Below are positions 31,958 to 43,304 of a stretch of DNA of 64,000 nucleotides, one piece after another. The DNA lies in the NCBI RefSeq assembly GCF_029784135.1, contig NC_073746.1:299281614-299345613 (forward strand). Reading direction: 5' to 3'. The notes below the pieces were generated by a model, which was not told where the DNA came from, ran no database searches, and was given only the letters and a program-made list of their open reading frames with translations. The translations under genes and the position numbers were made by a program. Numbering within the stretch: the stretch's first letter is position 1; each line of letters begins with the position of its first letter. The DNA is from Toxorhynchites rutilus septentrionalis (lineage: Eukaryota > Arthropoda > Insecta > Diptera > Culicidae).

Positions 31958-33958
31958 TTATAGACAAGTAGACAACGAATTACATACATTTCATTACAAT
32001 TACAATATACTTAATGAATAATTTATAGCTATATTTATGAAAATCAATTATAAGAGGTATCATGTCTTTAGTATTAATAATAAATTACGAACTGCAACGC
32101 AGCAAACATATATTACAAAACTGTAATTCACGAATACAATGCTTTCAGTCAATGACTTTTTCAATAATTTCTTCGTCATCGTCACATCAATTACATTACT
32201 GTACTTATGGTACGTTCTCATCATTCTATTAAGTGGACCATTCATAGCATATAAAGTTCGAAATGAAGTTGGTTTACACAAATTCCGTGCTCGCAAGGCT
32301 CGTGTTGGTGCATAAAAATTTAGATTTTCAAGTAAGTTTTCAGAGCTAATCCTGTGTGAAACTAAGTCAATTAAACATGAAATTGTGGTTTCTCTGCGTT
32401 TCTCAAGTGTTTCAATGTTTTTTTAACATACAACGAGCTTCATATGGGGGAAGGGGAGATGTTGTTCAGCCTAGCCTTTCTCAGGGCAAATAATAAAAAT
32501 TGTTTTTGTACTGATTCTATTCGATTGGAGTGCAGTTCTTGATAGGGTGCCCATACAACACTGCAATATTCTAAAATAGATCTAACAAAACTTATATACA
32601 ATGTTTTTATTGTGTATGGATCACTGAAATTGTAACTAAATCTTTTTATGAAACCGAGCATACTATTTGCTTTATTGATCATTGTATTGTAATGTTCGCC
32701 AAAAGTAAGTTTCGAATCAAGAATTATACCTAAATCTCTAATTTTGACGCATCTCTCTACAGTTTCAAATCCTAGAGAACATATGAAGTCATAAGTTTCA
32801 TGTTTTCGAGTATACGATATAATATTACATTTTTTCACATTAATATCTAAAAGACTTTTCACGCACCATTCGAAGAAAACATCTACTTCTTGTTGGAAAA
32901 TCACAAGGTCATCACATTTGGTTACTTCCATGTACAATTTCATGTGATCAGCATATATTAGAAAGTTGAGGTTAGTTAATACTAGTGACACATCATTTAC
33001 GAATAGGATGAAAAGTAAAGGGCCTAAGTGAGAACCTTGTGGAACTCCGGATGTGACATTCACTGGATTAGAGATTTTTCCTCTATAGCGAACAAACTGT
33101 GTTCTATTGGTGAGGTAAGATTCTACCCACTTCAATAAATTTCCAGTTACTCCCATACGTTGGAGCTTGAAAATAAGCATTGGAATATCTACTCTGTCGA
33201 AAGCCTTGCTGAAGTCTGTATAAAGAGTCTCGACAACGTTGCCTCTATCCATTACAGCAAGAGAATAGGATGCAAATTCTAACAGATTTGTGGCAGTGGA
33301 TCTTCCTTTATAAAAACCATGTTGATTCGGTGAAATATAATGTTTTAACTGATTGAACATTTTAGTATTGACAATAGATTCAAATAATTTGGGAATACAA
33401 GATAATATGGCGATAGTTATTTATGTCAGAACGGTTACCCGACTTGAATATGGGTAGTAGGAATGATTTTTTCCAGACAGAAGGAAATATTGCCAATTTT
33501 AGCGATAAATTGTAAAGCAAGGACAAAGGATGAACGAAAGCCGATACCAACTTTTTCAACAACATTGGAGGGATACCATCCGGCCCGGGACCTTTAGATG
33601 AATCTAGACCCTCCAGCGCGATAAGAAGCTCATTAGCGGTAATATTATTAATTGAGACCGAGTTTGCACACTCGGGTAAAAACGAAAAATAATCGTAATC
33701 TCGAACCACGTAATTTGTTGTGTAGTTACCTTGGAAAAAACGGGCGAATTGATTACTAATATCACTATCATTTGATCCAACGTATTCTTCAAATTTCATA
33801 CTTGATGGAAAATTATTAGATTTCATCTTATCGCTGGCAAAATAAAAAAATTTCTTAGGATAATATACCTTTCATATTCTAGTGATATTTTCGCATAAAG
33901 GTTTTTACAAATATCTTTGTATATGATTAAATTATCCAAAGTTTCGCTGGCTTTGTAT
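31958..33958 (-). mobile_element. 5'-truncated jockey-like LINE
   Basis: The minus strand carries the RT domain, a C-terminal region and a roughly 480-bp 3' UTR ending in AATAAAG next to the mariner fragment. The 5' truncation falls in the linker between endonuclease and RT. Beyond about 33959 the sequence belongs to another repeat that also occurs inverted at 28140-28335. No target duplication was resolved. Confidence 0.6.
32440..33826 (-). pseudogene. jockey-like reverse transcriptase, frameshifted, YADH active site
   Basis: The first frame (33380-33826) reads through SSKGPGPDGIPPMLLK and PIFKSGNRSDINNYR. A frameshift near 33360-33390 leads to the second (32440-33360). That frame begins with KHYISPNQHGFYKGRSTATN and carries YTDFSKAFDRV (first catalytic Asp) and SGVPQGSHLGPLLFILFVND. 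The active site reads YADH where YADD is expected, so the second catalytic Asp is lost. The C-terminal part includes LGFIKRFSYNF-type sequence usual in jockey-clade proteins. Both lesions make it inactive. Confidence 0.8.
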
Positions 33959-33959
33959 C

Positions 33960-34135
33960 TCTCTTACTAAAATCGATACGCCCTTTTCAAAAGTTACACT
34001 TGAGTAAAAACAGTCTCAATTGCTGTGGAAAACTCATATTTCCTCATACCCAAACGAAATACAAACTTTCATTCGAATTATGAATACAAGTTTTTAAATT
34101 CAGCATTTTTCGTTCGATTTCATTTGGAATTACAC
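33960..34135 (+). repeat. Dispersed repeat, inverted match to 28140-28335
   Basis: It shares TCTCTTACTAAAATCGATAC, CAAAAGTTACACTTG, TTGCTGTGGAAAACTCATAT and CAAACTTTCATTCGAAT with the inverse of 28140-28335. The jockey-like LINE ends exactly at its left edge. Confidence 0.6.
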
Positions 34136-34913
34136 GTATGTAGGAGAGTTTGCATGTTTGTTTTCTTTTTTTTTATCATGGAAATTAGATGTGCTGGAGT
34201 TGGAGATCATGGCAGCTTCGCGGAGAAGCGGATAAGTAAAAGCACATGGAATGCAATGGTACATTTCAGAATTAGTTGAAAAATCAAATTGGATTAAAAG
34301 CTGATAAGCCCAAACCTGGATACACCGCGCGGAGATTTTTTCTTGATCCTTCAAAAAGTGCTACTGTTACGTGGATTTATGAAAAACTCATTGTGTAATA
34401 TTCAACAATTTCGAGGGTGATACAGGAGAGGCTTTTTGGAACGCCGTCTTAAAGCAGGCTTTTCCTACATTAAAAATGTGTACCTGGTCGAGTGATCGCA
34501 GAATAATTATGCAAACATCGTTTTGTCCTTTTATTCGCAACATTGACATTTTGGCGGCATATCTCAGTTCGCCGGGCAGATATTGGGTCTACAATTTTTG
34601 GCCGGACCCCACTTAACAAACGGATGGACGGGTGGAATCCTCTCCTCCTACGAAATCTCATCACTTCCCATCGGTGAACAAATAGAGCATAACCGTTCAC
34701 GAATCTCGCCATACAAAAAAAAACAAGGGAAACACGACGACGGGAAGCTGCCGCGTGGAAGCCCATTTGAATTGTATCTAAATAAAGAGCATTTAATAAA
34801 AGGCGAAAGACAGCCGGGATTCGTGTGAAACCGTTCACACACGAACGCGAATTCTGGCGGAGAGCTCCTCGAGCTGGAGGCTGAAGCTGCCGCGCGGGAT
34901 GTAACGAACGTGG

Positions 34914-34939
34914 CGATGATGATGATGATGATGATGACG
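34914..34939 (+). repeat. GAT trinucleotide microsatellite
   Basis: About eight consecutive GAT units. The matching Ser run seen in one minus-strand frame is an artefact of this repeat. Confidence 0.85.
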
Positions 34940-36898
34940 GTCCATAGGTAAACATTTCCCGGGCGCTACCCCTTGCCTCGCGAGGAAGTGAGGACGTTTT
35001 AAGTATTGATTTATGAATAAGTAATGAGCTCGCGGTTTTTAAGGTTTTGATTTCGCTTCCCGGCCGTCGTCGGATCCGCGCTTCCCCGCCAGGGTTTGGC
35101 CTTCAGCGCGCATCGGAGCGACGTTTAATGTATTCATTATTGCCGCCCATATTTTCACTTGGCAGTTGGGAACATTTCATCCCAACACGCTTACCTTTGC
35201 CTGCAATGCATATTGGCGGCCGTCGTGATCGTGACGCGGAAGAGCCGCACTGGGAGGAACCGGGAGGGCTCTTAATGGACTCAACAACTCGATGCCACCG
35301 AGTGACAGTCCCTTTTAAGCTGTTTTAAAACAGATGAACTTCTACTTTTTCTCTCGCGCGCCCCTGGTTCTCCGGCCGGATCTTCGGGCCCGGGGATTGA
35401 TGGTTTAGACGGGATCGAGCGTGGGAAGCTAGCTTCTCATGACAATGAAGCGGCTAGCTGACGGCTCCGTTTGGATAAAATGCATTCGAGCTGTTCTTGC
35501 GAAGCGAAGCTAAACGACAATTAGATGGGGAAGGCAACAAAGTTCGGTCGCACTAAACAGTCCGGATGATAATAATATCATAATGTCAGTAAAAAGTTAT
35601 TTATTTGTGAAAACGATTGATGGGCATCTCGTGCCCTGGAATCGTCCCATTATTTATGAGAGCGCGCAGTCCATAAATTTTTGATTCGGCCGTATGCTTC
35701 AGTTTGGTGATTTATTTCGTTCGTCCCTGTGTTAAAGCACGGTTATGCGGAAGTGTGGTCGATGAAAGGTCCACTAGTCGCCAGAAAAAGGATCCTTTTC
35801 TTCAGAAAAAAACAAGGATTCCAGCCACACTCTTTTCCGGACACGATGTTTGATAAGCAAAAACTTAAATCAGCATCGGCACCGAAAGCGATTTCGGCCA
35901 CAGATCGATTCGTGACTCAAATTTATCGAAGCGACAGAATTTGACAAATGACCCTCGGCATACTCGGACATAACTCACTCCCGGGGGGAAAAAACCCAAA
36001 CGATTCAATCTCTCCGAAGTCCTTCCTGTTATCGTCTTCTTCACCCCAGTTTTTTTTCTCGCCTCTTGCCGCACAAATGCTGTGTTATGATATCATATCA
36101 AAATATGATGATGCTGCCGCTGCTGGTCAGCTCCGGACACACGTCGCCGATTCTGTTCGGTTTTTGTTCTTTTCCCTGTTCGGTTTCGCCAGAGAATTTA
36201 TTAGATTTATTGCCACTTTTGGGAATATTGGGCCCTCGTCTTATTTTCCGGCACGAGATTAATATAAATAGGTTGCAACATTGTCTCGGCGGGGACTGTG
36301 GCCGTTTCGTTCTGCATTTTGATTACTGTCCGTCGTTTTTTCCTCGCAACCGTGTTTGTCAATTAGCGCAGGGCCCGAAAGCGAGTCCTTAGCAGTATCC
36401 GGTCGCTTTGCGATTTCGAGAGTGGTTGCTTGTGCGTCCGGCGATAAAGATAATCCCAATATTGCACCGATCGATCGTTTTGCTCCAACAAGAGCGGCTC
36501 ATCATCATCATCTGCGTCATTAATGTAAACTTTTTTTTTTATTTGTGCTCATCTCAAAAACAAGTTGCGCTGTGTGCTATATTGGACCATGTTCTGGTTA
36601 TTATCGTCGTAGTTTTTGATGGCAGCGAGTCGTTTGGTCGAAATATGAGAGTCAGCGAACGAAAACAAAAAAAAAACTTCTGCGCTATGGAACAAATAAT
36701 GTTCACTTCGGTTGTTTTTTTTTCTCTCTTCTGTTTTGTGCTTCCCGATCAAAGTGGAGATGAGTGAAGGAGCATCTTCACCGAGAACAACTTCCACGAA
36801 AGCTACTCAACAACAGATGGTTGGGCATTATTAAAAGTATGTAGATGATGTACAAGTATAATAGTCAAACAATTTGGCCGATGGACCCAGCGCGTGAA

Positions 36899-36942
36899 CA
36901 CCGCGAGCTAGGGTGACCAGCTCGCGGTGGGGTGCCCCACTT
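36899..36942. other. Two consecutive hairpins
   Basis: CACCGCGAGCT (36899-36909) is a perfect inverse of AGCTCGCGGTG (36919-36929), with a 9-nt loop AGGGTGACC. It is followed at once by GTGGGGTGCCCCAC, a second 6-bp stem sharing bases with the first. No coding frame or poly-T tail makes the role clear. Confidence 0.6.
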
Positions 36943-37566
36943 GAGCCGCAGCAGTTATTGTTTTTTTTAGGTTTCGCATTTTTTGTTATGAATTATGTCG
37001 TATTCGATAGTTATATCCTCTCATCTCAGACGGTGTAGTATCGAGCGAATCAAAATATGCGATATCATAATGATATGTTCTGATACACGAGCGGGAATGA
37101 ATTAAGATTCGAATCCATTACTGAACCCCTACAATCACAATTACTGACTAATGAGATGATTCAACATTACTAAATATTCAATCTTATCACATCTACAGTG
37201 ATGATGAAGCAGGCAAACCTGCAGAAAATTAAGAATAATTTCGTATACACACAATGTTAAATTTTAGCACATGTTATGGCATCGCGATTTATTACATTAA
37301 ATGAGCTGAAAAATAACAGAAAATGTTCTACTCCCCAAAACATGTATATCATTTTGTATAATATATATGCTAGAGCCAATATGAGCAAGGGAAACAGGAG
37401 ACACATTAAAATGAAAGCATATGAAAGCTTTTCGTATAGTTTGCCACGGGCCAGACAGAGAAAGATATATTCTCGTTCATGTTCTGCTTTAACCTCTTAG
37501 AAAACACTTTCCAACTTCATTTTATGATGAGGTGTAATATTATCACGCTTCTATATAACAGCACTG

Positions 37567-37660
37567 GCAGCTATATGGCTAGCGTGGACGTGTGGAATAG
37601 CTTTGCATTCCAGTCGGCCTTGGTTCGATCCCCATTGACGTCGCATGGACTTTTTTTTGG
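37567..37660 (+). repeat. tRNA-derived SINE head, second family
   Basis: An A-box-like TATGGCTAGCGTGG and a B-box GGTTCGATCCC lie at tRNA spacing. ATTGACGTCGCATGGAC and a run of eight T follow. Acceptor pairing is poor, so it is SINE-like rather than a tRNA gene. Confidence 0.5.
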
Positions 37661-38363
37661 CACAATCTTAAATGAAATGAGAAAAGAAAACAGAATGAGA
37701 TGTCTGCTCGCATACATACAAACCATTTTTAAGCTTTTAAAACAGCTCATTATTTGCGCATTTGACTCTCCAGCACACGAAATGGCAGAAGTTTCTAACT
37801 CAAAAACTATAAGACCTACAAAATTTTGGCCAGAGAATTAAATGTAGGAATTTTTTTTAATTTTCACGAAAAAATATTTTTAAAAATTTAAAAAAAAATT
37901 CACAGAATAAAAACATTTCAACGATTAAATTTTTTTTTTCTAAAACGTATCTTTTTATAAGCCTCAAAAAATATATGAATGGCCCATACAATTACTAACA
38001 AGTTACCCGTACATTGGAAGATGGGCATTTTTACAGGGAAAAAGTTCATCTAACAACAACTTTTCATGTTTTCTTTGCAAAAATTACAACTAATTCGAAT
38101 TTTGTTTAAAGTCAAGATAGTGATATAGTGTATTCGACAATGTTTCAGATCTCATTAAAATATGAACTTTAGCCGAAGACGTCAACTTTCTATCTTTTAA
38201 AGTATCTGGAGTATATGACATTTGATAAAGAATGAAATTTAGGAAATCGTTAATGTTTTCATTGAAAATATATAAAAAAAAAATAATTTCATTCAATATT
38301 TTGAAAATTAAAATTCATTTATCTCAAAAGCATATTTTTCTAAAGAAAAAAAATATGAATAGT

Positions 38364-38515
38364 GGAGGCGATCTGGCGTAGTGGTAACATCCATACCCAT
38401 CACGCTCAAGGTCACGAGTTCAATTCTCACTCCCGACATTCTTCCAAAAATGGAAGTAGAAGTGACGAACCAGCCAAAATGTGATGAAAGTCACTATAAT
38501 AGAGAAAAAAAAAAT
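38364..38515 (+). repeat. tRNA-derived SINE with A-rich tail
   Basis: The head (CGATCTGGCGTAGTGGTAAC to TCTCACTCCCGACAT) matches 26532-26607 with a few changes. About 70 bases of body and an A-rich tail ending near 38515 follow. Confidence 0.65.
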
Positions 38516-38807
38516 AGAAATAGCCAATATAATTACCAGCAGTTGCCGAGTGATAGCCATTTTAGTGATGCGGTATCCTACGGCCATAAAAATTAACTTC
38601 TCGTTCTTCTCGAAACAAGTTTTTTTTTCAAACTGGCGTACACGATATCTCAAGTCCTACTGAACAGATTTATGTCGAATTTATTTGAATACAATCTGTA
38701 TGCATCTCTCTATTGCTTAAACCGGGAAAAAAACATATTTTTTCAATATTGCTATTTGAAAAATTGTAAGGGGTTGTATCTAGGACACGGCCGCATATTT
38801 TCGACGT

Positions 38808-40079
38808 AGAACTACGCAATTATATTATGCAATCCACTTGTTTACCACTTCGAAGATTATTTTAGAATGCATCGAATTTTTTGCAATAGATTATGCTCTT
38901 CGTTACAAATAAATTTGATGAACGTCCTTTTACGTTTGATATGATGCCTAGGACTTCCAAAATATGTGAGCGGAAGAATTGTCAAACGATCTTTATATTT
39001 TACATTTCCCTCTGAAATTATTGCACATCTCATGTTTACGTAGTTACGTATCTGAATGACGATTTTCCCAGGCTACTCAGTTTAAAAGTACGTTTTAGGG
39101 AAACATATTCCGGTCTGGACAACGCCCCCAGACACATTAGTTTTGAAGTCCGTGATAGGGAAACACAGCTCAGTGGGAAAAAAAAACTCGAATTACATGT
39201 TTTGACAAAGCGGATTCCCCCAGGCACATTGATTTTGAATTCCGTGTTAGGGAAACACAGCTCGGTGGGAACAAAAATATCCCCGACTTGCATGTATATA
39301 CGCAAAGCGGATTTCCACAGGTACATCGATTTTGAAGTCTGTGTTGGAGAGACCGTAAATCGGGCCAATCAACCCTTGGCAGTTAGGGTGTTAAGGATTT
39401 AGGGTTTCCCCTTTATGACTCGATCCCGGCGTGCTGGGGAGAGCTCGTCGCTCAATCCCACTGCCCTGGGGGAGAGCTAGCGGTCCACGGACCTTTCGGG
39501 ACCACCAAGTAAACGTCGGCCACCACGCTCGTGGCCTCGACGCCGTGAGTGCAAAATGCCAACCTTGCCACACAAATCGCACCTACTGATTGCGGAAATT
39601 GTGCCCCAAGTTCCCTTTGGGCCACACAAATCAGTTCTAATGCCCTCCGGGTCACGTACAAATGCCCTCGGGCTCACAAAATGGCCATTTTTCTTGGCCT
39701 GCCTCGTGCTACGAGGCAAAAGTAAACGGGCTTACTGCACCGCGAATAGCCGCGAATACGGCACGAAAATCACTTCCCGAATGCCTTTCCTCTTTTCCGC
39801 GCTTGACAATTGATTTTTCTCTTTTTCGCTGAGCGGTTGGTAGTTTCGCCGTTGAGATGGACGTGAAGCGCCGCGTTGCGTGTGCTGTCAGTCGGGCCTT
39901 CTCATAGAGACCCTTATTTTAGCGACGCCCAAACGTTACAAGGGCGTTTAGATAACTCTTGACATTTTACAGTTACTCAATTGTTCATCTCTTGAAAAAT
40001 AACATTTCATTAATTGTGATAGACGCGTACAAATATTTCCTATCAATTGATGCAAACATCTTTCCGATCTGTTAAGAAA
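38808..40079 (-). repeat. GACGTAGAACTACGTC-end repeat element, copy 2 (inverted), split by a solo LTR
   Basis: Inverted with respect to 30817-31817. It begins with GACGTAGAACTACG and carries 97-bp tandem units at about 39080-39370. It ends with the inverse of CAGATCGGAAAGATGTTTGC near 40079. The continuity with copy 1 is broken only by 39389-39940. Confidence 0.6.
39389..39940. mobile_element. Solo LTR (552 bp) with AGGG target duplication
   Basis: The GC-rich insert starts TGTTAAGG and ends CGTTACA. AGGG lies outside both ends (39385-39388 and 39941-39944). Comparison with the uninterrupted copy at 31.2 kb shows exactly this segment is extra. TG...CA termini and a 4-bp duplication with no internal domain indicate a solo LTR left by recombination. 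It is not the LTR of the 14147-22385 element. The frames in it are not supported as genes. Confidence 0.75.
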
Positions 40080-41330
40080 TCGTCAAACAATCGCCAAACA
40101 GGTTCATGCGATAGTGCCATCCTTACTGATTCAGAATCTGTTCGTTTTTTTTTCTTCAGATAATAAGAAGGGTTGGAATCGTGTACGCCATGGCATAACT
40201 TTTTTTTTTTTGAAGCTCCCCACTTCATCTGCTGGTAACTATTTTAATTAAGAATATTTTTTTCTGTTTAATTTTTGTTTTATTACTAAAAGAAAGATGA
40301 ACAAATAATGATATAATGGATAGTAAAAATATTCTTTGTTTCATGTTTTTGTAGCTCGAAAAACCTTCCGAAATTCGTGACTCTACACTAGAAAACCACC
40401 TTAAATTAAATTCTTCTGATGCAAACAGTAACCCATTTTTTTTGTCAGTTTTTAATTGACTATATAAGCTTTTCTCGAGTGATAAATGTTCACTGCACTC
40501 AACAGTTTTGACGCTAAAAAAATTAAATAGTGCTAGATGATTTCATAAATCCAGAAGATATGGCATATTTTTTTATGGCATTCAAGGAATAACAATATCT
40601 GAGTAAGGATGATGTGTATTCGGGAGTATCCCCAGAATTATAGATGAATGAATATGTTTCAGAGTGTGAAATTACTCGAGTGATTTTTTTCCAAGTCAAG
40701 ATAATAAAACTTTATAACATTTGCTTGTCAGATTCAAAGTAGAATCAAGTCCAATGATGTGACTATGGTAAAAAATTTTGAATTTTTTGAAATTGAATCA
40801 AATCGGATCATAATTAGAAAACCTCGTACAATTCTTCCACTGCTTATATGATTTCCTCATTTGGTGAGTAGTGTTCACTCCTAAGCATGGATGAAGAAGA
40901 ATTCAGAAAAAATATGAATTGCTATAGGGTTTTGGGAGAATATGTTATGCGATCGAAGGATCCGGTGAAGCACTGGTTATCCCCTTATGGGAGAGCTTAT
41001 ACTTATTGGTATATGCTTATTGATTCCATCGCATTCATAAGCATCGGAAGAATTTCCCTTGATTTAATTTTAATAAAACAAAGACTATAAAAAGATAAGG
41101 AACAGAAACAATGAAATATAAATATAATTTTTGAGAATATTAGCCACTTAGAATTATGTAGAAACAAATAAAAAAAAATACTGGTTCCGTTATAAGTTCA
41201 CAGCTAATCACATCCGAAATGCTACAAAGCTTAAGAGAAACGAAAAAATAAGCATTTTGTTTTAATTCAAATTAATTTAAAGCCTTTTCTTTTTTAATTC
41301 AAAGTCTTTTGTTTATTGAAGAAAAAAATA
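40080..41330. other. No convincing gene
   Basis: The left part (to about 40150) is a dispersed repeat also seen near 63315 (TTCATGCGATAG.G, CTGATTCA.AATCTGTT). A 67-residue frame at 40887-41090 (starting MDEEEFRKNMNCYRV) has plausible composition but no domain I recognise. Confidence 0.35.
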
Positions 41331-41889
41331 CTTGGTTGTTCAGAAAGTTCGTGCGGGCACTGATGAAAACCTATTCGAGACACTGATCATCAGAATAATC
41401 GTCAGTACACTACAAATTAATTCTTAGATTCTTCACATATATCTAAAATGAACGTTCATGAGCATCTGGTGAAGCTTGGTTACATAAATTGTTAGGACGT
41501 GTGGGTTTCACACAATTTGACCGAAAAACCCTTACTGGTTACCTTAGTTCCATCTGGGCAACGTCAAATTTCATGTCTTATTGACAACACGGCAAATTAT
41601 TTTGGAGTCTGGCTGGAAGGTGCTATCCCACTAGCTGACCTAACCGGATATTGCATTCCTGCAAAAACACTCAAGGACAAAAATTTTGACTCTATGGTCA
41701 GCATGAAAAATACATACCTTAGACATATTTCGATGAGAAAACAAACATGTTTCAGGAGGATAAAATTACGAAGCTGCCCGAAAGATGGCGAATGATTATA
41801 AATCAAAACAGTGGATAAAAAATTGATTCAATGATTATAAAAATAATGTTTTTTCCCAAAAATCGGCACGAACTTTCCGGATAACCCAA
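41331..41889 (+). mobile_element. Internally deleted mariner element
   Basis: Ends are TTGGTTGTTCAGAAAGTTCG and, inverted, TTGGGTTATCCGGAAAGTTC, with TA outside. The plus strand keeps two separated parts of a mariner transposase. An N-terminal part includes WVSHNLTEKPL (the WVPHELT block that precedes the first catalytic Asp). A C-terminal part reads DKNFDSM and, after a frame change, a KLPERW-like segment. The whole catalytic core between them is gone, so it is a non-autonomous deletion derivative. Confidence 0.75.
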
Positions 41890-42557
41890 TATGAGCTATC
41901 CTGATTTCTTCCTGATTTTTATTTCCATTCTTCCTGATTTTCGAAAATTATGGTTGGCAACCCTGGTCATCCATACATGGGAAGGAGGGCACTTCGAAAG
42001 GAAAAGAGTTTTTCCAGCATCAACTTTTTCATGTTTTCTTAGAAAATTTACTCGTTTTACTCGTAACATTTTTGTTTGTAAATTATCGCGATTGACATAT
42101 TCTGCAAACATATCAAGAACATATCAAACGAGAGAATAAGCAAACAAAAATATTGTGCGTTAAGAATTATTTTTTAAGGAGTCTCCATAAAAAATTCCAG
42201 ACTCCCATACAAATGAAATATAAACTTCAGCATAACTCGAGAACTAATCAAGCAAAAGGGACTAAATTTGGGATGTGGGGGTTTTTGGGTACGAGAAATG
42301 TTTCTATGATGGTACACCCCTTCTTCCTCTCCCATAAAAATAATGCACATATTTCAACCAAACATGACAATTGAAAATTTTCGGAAAGCTCTGAGGGAAA
42401 ATGGGAAAATTCGAAAAATTTAATTCGCATGTGTTCTACAATTTCATAGTGACAAGCGTTGTTAGTCTATTTGATTTTTGCGCTAGCGGAATTGATCTTT
42501 GTTCGAAAGTGGAAATTGATTTCATTGTGATAAAACTCACTCCTATATCTTCTACTA

Positions 42558-42933
42558 TCTACATAAATAAAAATGGATCGCCGAATGTGTTGATAAGAGC
42601 AAAACTCGAGAAGGGAACTGTCCGATTTGGGGCTGTCTTCATTCCATCATATTTTCTGTATCAAACATTTATTCCATGTAACAGTAAAACATGTTATTTG
42701 CAAATGGATAAAAAATCTTGCACGAGAATTGTGTCTGAAAATAATGTGATAATATCGAGTTTAGGTAGAAGTACTGAAATTTTATAGTAAAAAATAATTT
42801 TAAAGGGTGGATGAGACGACCAATCAAGGAACAGTTCTGCGATTGGACCTATGAACGTGCGTTTAGTAAGAAAACGTGGATGTGATAATGGCAAATAAAT
42901 TTTGAGCGGGACGAAGTTTGCCGGGTCAGCTAG
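42558..42933 (+). mobile_element. Short non-autonomous Helitron
   Basis: The 5' end reads TCTACATAAATAAAAATGGA, the 'TC...taaaaatgg' start common in insect Helitrons, preceded by A. The 3' end has a GC-rich terminal segment with weak hairpin potential (GCGGGACGAAGTTTGCCGGG) and finishes TCAGCTAG, followed by T. No Rep/helicase frame exists. Helitrons insert between A and T without target duplication, which fits both borders. The exact 5' base is less certain than the 3' base. Confidence 0.75.
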
Positions 42934-43304
42934 TACTAAAATAAGAAAGTCGAATAAATTTATTAAAAAATTGATAATTCCGCTTGGTTTTGCTAAAATT
43001 TATTGTGTTAAGCCGTTCCCAAGTCATTATTCATTTTTCACGAATTTATTATCCGTATAGATGAATATAATATGTGATTTTTCTAGGTAAATGTTTAATA
43101 ACAAAATAAATCAATTTTCACGTATGGCGAAGAATATTATTTACATTTACAACAACTAAGCATGTAAATGATCGAAATCTGAAAAAATTAAATTAAATTA
43201 TTTTGTCTTCGACGATAAATTGTCTTCGTTTAAAAAATCGATAAGCCCTAAAAATAAGAATGAATTTAAAAAAAAAAATTGAAAAAAATTTAGGTATAAA
43301 AGTA

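Larger units (their letters stand above)
34440..36960. other. GC-richer, unique-looking island; possible regulatory DNA
   Basis: The base composition is clearly less AT-rich than the neighbours and contains no terminal repeats or transposase motifs. Several frames of 70-160 residues cross it on both strands, but they are low-complexity (Ser and Arg runs) or lack any domain. Around 35652-35682 the words TTATTTATGAGAG and TCCATAAATTTTTG contain TTTATG and CCATAAA, which are homeodomain-type binding words. It could be intronic or intergenic host DNA. Confidence 0.4.

Noticed and set aside
34470..34955. 161-residue minus-strand frame starting with a serine run
   Set aside because: The serine run comes from the GAT/ATC microsatellite; the rest has no domain or repeat-free conservation signal, and other frames overlap it equally.
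39477..39719. Frame with a CDLCG motif in the solo LTR
   Set aside because: A single Cys pair is not enough for a zinc knuckle, and the whole segment has LTR borders.
40887..41090. 67-residue frame beginning MDEEEFRKN
   Set aside because: Composition is protein-like, but there is no known domain, no splice context and no supporting neighbour.
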